Of a DNA stretch of 10,029 bases, positions 1-6,003 are shown one piece after another; position 1 is the stretch's first letter; each line of letters begins with the position of its first letter. Origin of the DNA: Actinobacteria bacterium UBA5976 (GTDB taxonomy: Bacteria > Actinomycetota > Actinomycetes > S36-B12 > UBA5976); NCBI GenBank assembly GCA_002430405.1, contig DJBM01000044.1:12345-22373 (forward strand), in the 5' to 3' direction. Under the pieces are notes generated by a model. It saw nothing but the letters and a program-made list of their open reading frames with translations. It was not told where the DNA came from and did not search any database. The position numbers and the translations under genes were made by a program.

Positions 1-834
1 CACTGGCACGCCGAGCATTTTACTAATCGCAATTCGAGATTGAGTTCCTACTTCTTTTAGACGTTCGCCTCCCTTGCCAATAACAATGTGTTTCTGGCTT
101 TCCCGCTCAACATAAATTATGGCGTAAATATCCATCAGTGGTTTATCTGGTGAGCGATCAGCCCGCATCGCCATTTCGTCAATAACCACGGCAATTGAGT
201 GTGGAAGTTCGTCATGCACGCCTTCAAGCGCCGCTTCGCGGATCAACTCCGCAATCATCACAAGTTCTGGTTCATCCGTGATCTCACCGTCTGGATAAAG
301 AATTTGACCTTCGGGCAGCATGCCAAGCAATAACTCACTCAAAAGATCCACTTGGTCATCACGTACAGCTGAAACTGGAACAAGGTGCGCCCAATCAATT
401 CCAAGTTCCTGCCCAAGCCCCTGAACAGCTAGCAACTGTTCACCTATCTTTTGTTTGTCAGTGGTATCGGTTTTTGTTACTACTGCAACTTTGCGAACCC
501 GGGGTAACGCCGCGATTTGCTCAACAATAAAGCGATCACCAGGTCCGATTGCTTCATTGGCCGGGAAACACATAACTACGACATCTACTTCAGACCAAGT
601 GTCTGCAACCAATGCGTTTAAACGTTCACCAAGAAGAGTCTTTGGTTTATGTACTCCTGGAGTGTCAATCAAAATAAGTTGGCCCTGGGGGCGAGTAATA
701 ATGCCTCGAATTGTATGTCGGGTAGTTTGTGGTCGATCTGAAGTGATTGCAACTTTTTGTCCAACGAGCGCATTTGTCAGTGTGGACTTACCTACATTAG
801 GACGACCCACAATGCAGGCAAAACCACTATGCAT
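1..834 (-). CDS. era: GTPase Era, ribosome assembly factor (3' end beyond window)
   Basis: Era is a GTPase that binds the 3' end of 16S rRNA and helps 30S subunit maturation. The frame is open from an ATG at 834 to the window edge, giving 278 residues. Era is usually about 300, so only the last C-terminal residues are missing. Visible motifs are the P-loop GRPNVGKST (10-18), the switch I region around TTRHTIRG (37-44), G3 DTPG (57-60), G4 TKTD (120-123), G5 SA (155-156), and a C-terminal KH domain with its GKGG loop (253-256). G4 is TKxD rather than the canonical NKxD, which I recall as common in actinobacterial Era. The start overlaps the transporter stop by 8 nt (ATGCATAG), and a GGAG Shine-Dalgarno lies 7 nt upstream (842-845), so era can also be translated independently. 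Identity is firm. Confidence 0.97.
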   Translation of the reverse strand, partial: MHSGFACIVGRPNVGKSTLTNALVGQKVAITSDRPQTTRHTIRGIITRPQGQLILIDTPGVHKPKTLLGERLNALVADTWSEVDVVVMCFPANEAIGPGDRFIVEQIAALPRVRKVAVVTKTDTTDKQKIGEQLLAVQGLGQELGIDWAHLVPVSAVRDDQVDLLSELLLGMLPEGQILYPDGEITDEPELVMIAELIREAALEGVHDELPHSIAVVIDEMAMRADRSPDKPLMDIYAIIYVERESQKHIVIGKGGERLKEVGTQSRIAISKMLGVPV

Positions 835-1744
835 TTGTTTGCTCCAATTGGTTCTTTGATTTACTTCCGGTTTCAACGATACCTAGCAGGGCAAGCGCCG
901 AAATAATCGTGGCGCAGCCAACCCATCCCAGCAAATTCATTGGTTCGCTCAAAATGAAAACTCCAAGAACTGTTGCAAGTACTGGCTCAGCAAGGGTGAG
1001 AGTTGATACGGTACCTGGGCTTAAATGTGTCAAGCCATTTCCAAACAAGATATAACCCAATGCTGTTGTAGCAAGCCCGATGTATAAAACAAAACCAACA
1101 TAAACTCCACTATTAATCCAGGCACTTGTCATTAGAACTATTGGCAGCGACAGAACCGCGCCTATTCCAAAAACCGCACCGAGAACTTGTGCACCAGGAA
1201 TGTTGTGTGTGCGCGCTATGCGCACTCCAAATACTGTGAAGACTGCGTACATTACTCCTGAAATAAACACTGCAAAAAAACCAAGATTATCTCGGACTTC
1301 AGTAACTCCAGTGATTAATGCCAGCCCAATGACTCCCAGCAGAGTTGAAACAATCCAAACCTTCGTGGGTTTACCTGTTCCAACAATCCAGCCAAGTAGA
1401 CATGCAAAAAATGGCGCCGTCGCTAGCGCACCAAGCGTCCCCATTGCCACGCCAATCCGCGCTGCCCCAATAAAGAATGAAATCTGATATGCCAAAACAG
1501 CGACTGCCATGAGCCAAACTGTTGGCTCCCTTACCAATCTGAAAATGCTCGCAAAGCCATATTTGATTCCAACAAATGTTGCTAGGCCGATTCCCCCAAG
1601 AAAAACGCGCCAAGCTCCTACCGAAATACTGGTGCCAGGGAAATCCAAATATGCTCTGCTAGTGGCGCTCGTGCTAAATAAGACACAGGCCAACAAAACG
1701 GAGGCAACCGCAAGACGATTGCCTCTTACTGAAGTTGATGTCAC
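827..1744 (-). CDS. EamA/DMT-family membrane transporter
   Basis: This 305-residue, very hydrophobic protein looks like a member of the drug/metabolite transporter superfamily with two EamA repeats and about ten membrane segments. Supporting features are the length, the regular alternation of roughly 20-residue hydrophobic stretches with short loops, and a C-terminal repeat with the family-like LSPGTVSTLTLAEPVLATVLG (about 243-263) followed by a final helix pair. A short hydrophilic, Lys/Gln-rich tail ends the protein. Family members export amino acids, metabolites or drugs at the cytoplasmic membrane. The substrate cannot be read from sequence. The start is GTG at 1744, overlapping the upstream TGA by 4 nt (GTGA) with no Shine-Dalgarno visible, so translation is probably coupled. 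Its 3' end overlaps era by 8 nt. A transporter at this place is not part of the usual actinobacterial order and is probably a lineage-specific insertion. Confidence 0.9.
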   Translation of the reverse strand: MTSTSVRGNRLAVASVLLACVLFSTSATSRAYLDFPGTSISVGAWRVFLGGIGLATFVGIKYGFASIFRLVREPTVWLMAVAVLAYQISFFIGAARIGVAMGTLGALATAPFFACLLGWIVGTGKPTKVWIVSTLLGVIGLALITGVTEVRDNLGFFAVFISGVMYAVFTVFGVRIARTHNIPGAQVLGAVFGIGAVLSLPIVLMTSAWINSGVYVGFVLYIGLATTALGYILFGNGLTHLSPGTVSTLTLAEPVLATVLGVFILSEPMNLLGWVGCATIISALALLGIVETGSKSKNQLEQTNA

Positions 1745-2088
1745 GTTAATTGCGAACTAACAAGCTCACCAGTTACTCCCAATAGGTGCACTGGCACACC
1801 AGGACCGCCTATTGAGCGCACTATTTCAATGTCAATCACATCAAGTTGATCCGAATCGCCCAGAACTACAACGGCCTCGATACCTACCGCGCCTGATGCC
1901 ACTGCTTGACCAACGGCAAGCTGAACAGCAGAAAGAATGAGATTTTCTCTGGAAACATTTGCGCTTGCATAAGTGCGACCGGTGGTGTCGCGAACTGCCG
2001 CGCCTGAATTAGCTTGGATTCGACTGCGCGCACCTTTTGCAAGGGTTGCAAGTTTGTCATCTTCTGCGGTCCAACTATTTTGCATCAT
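1741..2088 (-). CDS. Cytidine-deaminase-like protein lacking the zinc site
   Basis: This 115-residue protein belongs to the small actinobacterial family encoded beside era that is often labelled cytidine deaminase. Its N-terminal half keeps the deaminase fold signature: GAAVRDTTGRTYASANV (29-45) resembles the substrate-binding start of CDA, and the helix that follows ends in AVASG (62-66). The catalytic Cys-Ala-Glu, however, is replaced by Ser53-Ala54-Val55. The second PCxxC motif is absent, and the whole protein has no cysteine and only one histidine. It therefore should not bind the catalytic zinc or deaminate cytidine. The ATG at 2088 (a second follows at 2085) overlaps the preceding gene by 14 nt. 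The family is known from comparable loci in Mycobacterium and Streptomyces. Its role is unknown; a scaffold or nucleotide-binding function linked to Era is only a guess. Confidence 0.85.
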   Translation of the reverse strand: MMQNSWTAEDDKLATLAKGARSRIQANSGAAVRDTTGRTYASANVSRENLILSAVQLAVGQAVASGAVGIEAVVVLGDSDQLDVIDIEIVRSIGGPGVPVHLLGVTGELVSSQLT

Positions 2089-3376
2089 TTTCGCTGACTT
2101 CAGTGTTATCTACGAAGTTATCTCGAGAGATTAATACAGTATCAATTCGATGGCGTCGCCCGGCTGTCGATTCAGCCGTCAAAGTCCAGTTTGAGATCTC
2201 CACGCTTGCCCCAGGTATCGGAACAATACCAAGTTGCTTCGCCATCAGGCCACCAACAGTATCCACGCCTTCATCATCAATTTCAATGCCAAGTAACTCT
2301 GCTAGGTCATCGACAGAAATCCGAGAACTTATTCGATATTCACCGTTTGGAAGTTCTTCAATTTCCGAACCCAATACATCATGCTCATCTGCAATCTCAC
2401 CGACTATCTCTTCCAGCACATCCTCGATGGTTACTAAGCCAGCAGTGCCGCCATATTCATCAACAAGTACTGCCAAGTGAGTGCGAGCACTTTGCATGTC
2501 GCGCAATAACTCATCGACACTTCGGCTATCAGGCACCATAAACGCTGGGCGCATTAAATCTGATACTCGCTCAGTAGTTTGCGACTCCTGGTGTTCAAAA
2601 ACCCGGCGCGCAATGTCCTTCACATAAATTACGCCAACAATGTCATCAATTCCATCGCCCACGACTGGGATGCGCGAGTAACCCGAACGCAACCCGAGGG
2701 ACATCGCCTGCCGCAAAGTCTTATGCGTTTCAATCCAAACCATTTCGGTTCTGGGAACCATTAGTTCACGGGCCACGGTGTCGCCCAATTCGAATACCGA
2801 GTGAATCATTTGTCGTTCTTCATCTTCAATAACTGAGTCAGCTCCAGCCATATCAACTAACTCGCGCAATTCTGCTTGTGTTGAAAATGGACCTTCTCGA
2901 AAACCTTGACCCGGCGTTATTGCATTACCGACCAAAATAAATAGTTTTGAAAGTGGACCAAAAACCATAGTGACGAGTTGAGTGATGCGAACTGTCGCAA
3001 GTGCGATTGAATCTGCGCGCTGGCGACCAATCGTTTGTGGAGCGACGCCGAGCAAAATGTAACCGACGAAAACCATGACAATTGATGTGACTATTAATGA
3101 GGTATTCTCATCCACAAAAATTCGCAAAAAAGCAGTCGTGACAAGTACTACTGCAATTGTGGAAAGCGTTAAATTAGCGAATAGCAGGGAGTTCACGTAC
3201 TTGGCTCGATCATCGAGCAACTTAGACAGGCGTCCAGCTTTTCGATTTCCGTCTTTGCGCATTTGCTCTATCGTGGCCTTACTTACTCGAGCTAGCGCAG
3301 TTTCCGCAGCAACTAATCCAGCGGCTGCAAGCACCATTACCGTCGCAATTACTAACTGCAAAGAATTTGAATTCAC
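2075..3376 (-). CDS. HlyC/CorC (CNNM)-family membrane protein with CBS pair
   Basis: This 433-residue protein has the three-part layout of the CNNM/CorC family. An N-terminal DUF21 membrane domain has hydrophobic segments at about 6-29, 62-87, 93-114 and 123-152. A CBS pair follows (about 206-258 and 273-328), including the diagnostic VDEYGGTAGLVTIEDVLEEI (305-324). A C-terminal CorC_HlyC domain spans about 340-420. Family members are linked to magnesium/cobalt efflux or resistance; the old hemolysin label is misleading. The loop VAPQTIGRQ (111-119) stands where other branches have an EIVPK-type sequence, as I recall for actinobacterial members. The start is GTG at 3376, overlapping the ybeY stop as GTGA, with no Shine-Dalgarno. 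The ybeY–CBS-protein adjacency also occurs in Proteobacteria (ybeY-ybeX), which supports the assignment. Ion specificity is not determined by the sequence. Confidence 0.93.
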   Translation of the reverse strand: MNSNSLQLVIATVMVLAAAGLVAAETALARVSKATIEQMRKDGNRKAGRLSKLLDDRAKYVNSLLFANLTLSTIAVVLVTTAFLRIFVDENTSLIVTSIVMVFVGYILLGVAPQTIGRQRADSIALATVRITQLVTMVFGPLSKLFILVGNAITPGQGFREGPFSTQAELRELVDMAGADSVIEDEERQMIHSVFELGDTVARELMVPRTEMVWIETHKTLRQAMSLGLRSGYSRIPVVGDGIDDIVGVIYVKDIARRVFEHQESQTTERVSDLMRPAFMVPDSRSVDELLRDMQSARTHLAVLVDEYGGTAGLVTIEDVLEEIVGEIADEHDVLGSEIEELPNGEYRISSRISVDDLAELLGIEIDDEGVDTVGGLMAKQLGIVPIPGASVEISNWTLTAESTAGRRHRIDTVLISRDNFVDNTEVSENDAK

Positions 3377-3849
3377 TTTAGACCACGAGCATTTCGCTCA
3401 TTTTCCCACTGGGTAAGCAGTTCTGCTTGCAGGTCAAACATGACTTTATGCTCATCTGGCTCTTCGTGATCATGTCCGAGTAAGTGCAAAACCCCATGCG
3501 TAAGCAATAAGCGAAGTTCAACTTCCATGGAATGTCCAGCTTGTTCACCTTGGCGCGCAGCCACTGCAGGGCAAAGTACGACGTCACCAAGAATTCCTTC
3601 TTCGCTCGGTTTATCTGATGTTCCAGCGCGAAGTTCATCCATTGGAAAACTTAATACATCAGTTGGGCCCGGTTCGTTCATAAATTTTTCGTGTAGTTCT
3701 GTCATGGCAACTTCATCTACGAGCATCACGGATAATTCAGATGCTGGATTCATGTGCAGGCTGCGCAGTAAAAAAGTAGCATGTGATGAAATTTCTGATT
3801 CATCAACTACAAAATCAGATTCATTTTTTACATCAACTGACATGATCAT
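3373..3849 (-). CDS. ybeY: Endoribonuclease YbeY, rRNA maturation factor
   Basis: YbeY is a metal-dependent single-strand endoribonuclease needed for 16S rRNA 3'-end maturation and 70S quality control. The 158-residue protein has the family's zinc motif H-x3-H-x5-H as His118, His122 and His128 within THGVLHLLGHDH, and the conserved PTDVLSFPMDEL block (62-73). Length is normal. Upstream of that block the protein reads LHEKFMNEPG, without the arginine conserved at the equivalent place in the E. coli enzyme; actinobacterial homologues seem to share this. The reading frame opens with ATG at 3849, overlapping the phoH stop as ATGA, and a second in-frame ATG lies at 3843. Neither has a clear Shine-Dalgarno, so coupled initiation from phoH is likely. 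Its position after phoH is the standard bacterial arrangement. Confidence 0.96.
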   Translation of the reverse strand: MIMSVDVKNESDFVVDESEISSHATFLLRSLHMNPASELSVMLVDEVAMTELHEKFMNEPGPTDVLSFPMDELRAGTSDKPSEEGILGDVVLCPAVAARQGEQAGHSMEVELRLLLTHGVLHLLGHDHEEPDEHKVMFDLQAELLTQWENERNARGLK

Positions 3850-4850
3850 GAATTTCGGCGTTCAAATCTAGGATCTTGCGCCGAGCGTTTCTCTTCGTAA
3901 CGACCATAAGCATCAACTATTTGACCAACTAATTTATGTCGAACAACATCTGTTGACGTCAATTCGCAAAATGCTACATCAGCAATGTCTTCCAAGATAT
4001 CGCGAACAACTCGCAACCCACTAGTTGTGCCACTTGGCAAGTCAATCTGAGTGACGTCACCAGTGATCACCATAGTTGAGCCAAAGCCCAGTCGAGTTAA
4101 AAACATTTTCATTTGTTCGGCCGAAGTATTTTGGGCTTCGTCCAAAATAATAAAAGCATCGTTCAAAGTGCGGCCACGCATATATGCAAGTGGCGCGACC
4201 TCGATAACTCCACTTGTCATAAGTCGTGGGATTGAATCTGGATCAACCATGTCATGTAACGCGTCATATAACGGGCGAAGGTAAGGATCGATTTTTTCGC
4301 TCAAAGTACCTGGCAGGAAGCCAAGTCGCTCCCCCGCTTCTACGGCAGGACGAGTAAGAATAATTCGCGAAACTTGTTTACTCTGTAGCGCTTGCACAGC
4401 TTTTGCAACAGCTAGATAAGTTTTTCCAGTACCTGCTGGACCTATTCCGAAAACCACAGTGTTTTCATCAATTGCATCCACGTACCGCTTTTGATTTAGC
4501 GTCTTGGCTCTGATTGTTTTACCGCGATTAGACAAAATGTTAGAAGTTAAAACATCAGCTGGACGAACGTCAGAACGCAACATTGAAATTGAACGATCAA
4601 CAGATTCAGGCGTTAACCCTTGGCCAGTTCGTAGCACAACCAACATTTCAGATATCAAAGTTTCAATCAGCACAACACTTGGCTTTGGTCCATCAAGTGT
4701 GATTTCGTTGCCACGAACCAAAATTACACAATCCGGAAATGATTTCTCAATGACCCGAATTAATTCATCGCGAGCACCGGTTACCGAAACCATCGGGGTG
4801 GCAGTTGGAATTACTACAACTAAGTGAGAAGTCGACGGTGATGCGGTCAT
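3846..4850 (-). CDS. phoH: PhoH-family ATPase
   Basis: This 334-residue PhoH-like P-loop ATPase has Walker A GPAGTGKT at 137-144 and Walker B IILDEAQN at 234-241. The conserved TRPAVEAGERLGFLPG stretch (166-181) and the ITGDVTQIDLP segment near residues 262-272 also fit the family. The N-terminal ~110 residues form the KH-like region usual in this subgroup (PhoL/PhoH1). Its close linkage to ybeY is very widespread, and the family is thought to act in RNA metabolism as an ATPase or helicase, but the cellular reaction is not settled. The ATG at 4850 has an AGGA Shine-Dalgarno-like element at 4854-4857, only 3 nt away. It is the first gene after the 68-bp gap, so it may have its own promoter. 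The 3' end overlaps ybeY by 4 nt. Confidence 0.95.
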   Translation of the reverse strand: MTASPSTSHLVVVIPTATPMVSVTGARDELIRVIEKSFPDCVILVRGNEITLDGPKPSVVLIETLISEMLVVLRTGQGLTPESVDRSISMLRSDVRPADVLTSNILSNRGKTIRAKTLNQKRYVDAIDENTVVFGIGPAGTGKTYLAVAKAVQALQSKQVSRIILTRPAVEAGERLGFLPGTLSEKIDPYLRPLYDALHDMVDPDSIPRLMTSGVIEVAPLAYMRGRTLNDAFIILDEAQNTSAEQMKMFLTRLGFGSTMVITGDVTQIDLPSGTTSGLRVVRDILEDIADVAFCELTSTDVVRHKLVGQIVDAYGRYEEKRSAQDPRFERRNS

Positions 4851-4918
4851 TTGTCCTAATTCTATGGCACTAATTTAATTGCGCTAATTTTTGGCCAAAT
4901 TCAAATGCCGTGAATTAA
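4851..4918 (-). promoter_or_regulatory. AT-rich intergenic gap upstream of phoH, possible internal promoter
   Basis: This is one of only two real gaps in the gene string. It contains a direct repeat, GCACTAATTT (4867-4876) and GCGCTAATTT (4881-4890) on the + strand, separated by 4 bp. It also holds a palindrome TTTGGCCAAA (4890-4899). Reading toward phoH, a TAGAAT hexamer at 4864-4859 could be a -10 box; it sits about 8 nt before the ATG and would give a nearly leaderless transcript. The matching -35 (TTAGCG) is poor. No terminator-like GC hairpin with a T-run is seen. A promoter is plausible but unproven. Confidence 0.3.
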
Positions 4919-5263
4919 CTACCCTGGGGGCCAAGTTAATGGCCTTCCACCCAATACATGTAAGTGAATATGGTCAACTGATTGACCGCCATCAGGTCCA
5001 GTATTGGTCACAATTCGGTAACCCCGTTCCAGTCCCTCGTGCGATGCCACTTGGGTTGCCAAAGCAAGTACCTGACCCGCCAAGTCTGGATTCTCTTGTG
5101 TGAGAGTTTGCAGGTTTGCAAAGTGAGCCCGTGGGATTACTAAAACGTGTACTGGAGCTTGTGGATCGATGTCTCGAAAAGCCAATGCAGAATCAGTTTC
5201 AAGCACTACTTCAACTGGGATTTCGCCAGCTGCGATTTTGCAAAACAAACAATCACTCATCAT
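4919..5263 (-). CDS. HIT-family (HINT-like) nucleotide hydrolase
   Basis: This is a histidine-triad protein of 114 residues, the usual HINT length. It begins with the CLFCKIAAGEIP block (Cys5 and Cys8, the zinc-associated pair of many HINT proteins) and ends with the triad HIHLHVLGG (His98, His100, His102) followed by a short Trp-Pro-Pro-Gly tail. Such enzymes hydrolyse nucleoside phosphoramidates or related nucleotide conjugates through the middle histidines, in the cytosol. The natural substrate here is not evident. Two ATGs stand in tandem at 5263 and 5260. The AAGGA element at 5266-5270, which overlaps the rsmE stop, is only 2 nt from the first and 5 nt from the second, so the second is likely the main start (113 residues). 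Its place between rsmE and phoH is conserved in actinobacteria as far as I recall. Confidence 0.95.
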   Translation of the reverse strand: MMSDCLFCKIAAGEIPVEVVLETDSALAFRDIDPQAPVHVLVIPRAHFANLQTLTQENPDLAGQVLALATQVASHEGLERGYRIVTNTGPDGGQSVDHIHLHVLGGRPLTWPPG

Positions 5264-5265
5264 TT

Positions 5266-5270
5266 TCCTT
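5266..5270 (-). promoter_or_regulatory. Shine-Dalgarno for the HIT gene, favouring the second ATG
   Basis: AAGGA on the minus strand overlaps the TAA stop of rsmE (5269-5271). Spacing is 2 nt to the ATG at 5263 and 5 nt to the ATG at 5260. The second spacing is closer to the usual range, so translation probably begins there, directly after rsmE termination. Confidence 0.6.
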
Positions 5271-6003
5271 ACGACCAGCGCTGGCTTCGCATTAATAATC
5301 CACCCACTGCAATCGCACCAGCAGTTGATGTGCGCATTACGCTCGCTCCCATATGAACAACTCTGGCACCGGCTGTCGCGAAGGCAGCCAACTCGTCAGG
5401 TGAAATTCCACCCTCGGGTCCAACAACGATCATGATGGTGCCTTGTTCCCGGATAGCACACGCTGCAAGAGCCTGGTCTGCACTTTCATGTAACACGAAA
5501 ACACTCTGAGCCTGAGACATTAATTCACAAATCTGTTGCGTTGTGTGAAGTCCTGAAATTTCTGGAATCCAAGCGCGACGCGATTGTTTAGCAGATTCTC
5601 GTGAGGTGCGACGCCATTTTTCAAGTCCCTTACCATCAGCGTCCAACTTTCCTATTGAGTGTTCGGCCTTCCAAGGAATGATCGCATCTGCGCCAACTTC
5701 GGTAAGCATTTCAACTGCTAGCTCTGCTCGTTCACCCTTTGCGAGGGCCTGCACAACCACAAACTTTGGTTCTGGTGCTTCTTCGAAACTAACGTTGGAG
5801 ATATCTACATCGATGCTGTGCTTGTTAACTTTTGTTACCGTGGCAATCGCACGAATTCCCTTTCCGTCACACAAGTTAATAACTTCACCAGCGCGCATGC
5901 GCTTTACTGTGGCAGCATGACGACCTTCGTCGCCAGCCAATGTGAAGGTTTTTGATTCGCTAGTAATTTCGCCAGGACTTACCAGAAATTCTGCAGCACT
6001 CAT
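5269..6003 (-). CDS. rsmE: 16S rRNA (uracil1498-N3)-methyltransferase RsmE
   Basis: RsmE methylates N3 of U1498 in 16S rRNA, using S-adenosylmethionine, at the decoding centre of the assembled 30S subunit. The 244-residue protein has the N-terminal PUA-like part with GRHAATVKRMRAGE (27-40), and a C-terminal SPOUT domain. The SPOUT domain shows the two AdoMet-knot signatures GPEGG (195-199) and VMRTSTAG (222-229). Length is normal for the family. The ATG at 6003 overlaps the dnaJ stop as ATGA; the nearest AGGA is about 20 nt upstream, too far to act as a Shine-Dalgarno, so translation is probably coupled to dnaJ. The dnaJ–rsmE pairing is a widespread bacterial arrangement. Confidence 0.95.
   Translation of the reverse strand: MSAAEFLVSPGEITSESKTFTLAGDEGRHAATVKRMRAGEVINLCDGKGIRAIATVTKVNKHSIDVDISNVSFEEAPEPKFVVVQALAKGERAELAVEMLTEVGADAIIPWKAEHSIGKLDADGKGLEKWRRTSRESAKQSRRAWIPEISGLHTTQQICELMSQAQSVFVLHESADQALAACAIREQGTIMIVVGPEGGISPDELAAFATAGARVVHMGASVMRTSTAGAIAVGGLLMRSQRWS

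Noticed and set aside
455..859. Plus-strand open frame of 134 codons
   Set aside because: It is antisense to era, whose GTPase and KH motifs are unmistakable on the minus strand; no independent start signal is seen.
1371..1613. Minus-strand open frame of 80 codons inside the transporter gene
   Set aside because: It is a frame-shifted shadow of the EamA transporter with no recognisable domain.
1741..2088. Active cytidine deaminase (cdd)
   Set aside because: Cys-Ala-Glu and PCxxC zinc ligands are absent and there is no cysteine in the protein.
2037..2480. Plus-strand open frame of 147 codons, Ser/Thr/Pro-rich
   Set aside because: It lies antisense to the CBS-domain protein gene, has a biased composition typical of a reverse-strand shadow, and resembles no family.
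3378..3638. Minus-strand open frame of 86 codons overlapping ybeY in another frame
   Set aside because: It overlaps the conserved catalytic half of ybeY, and its translation resembles no family.
4890..4899. TTTGGCCAAA palindrome as a transcription terminator after the HIT gene
   Set aside because: The stem is only 5 bp with no loop and no T-run follows in the direction of transcription.
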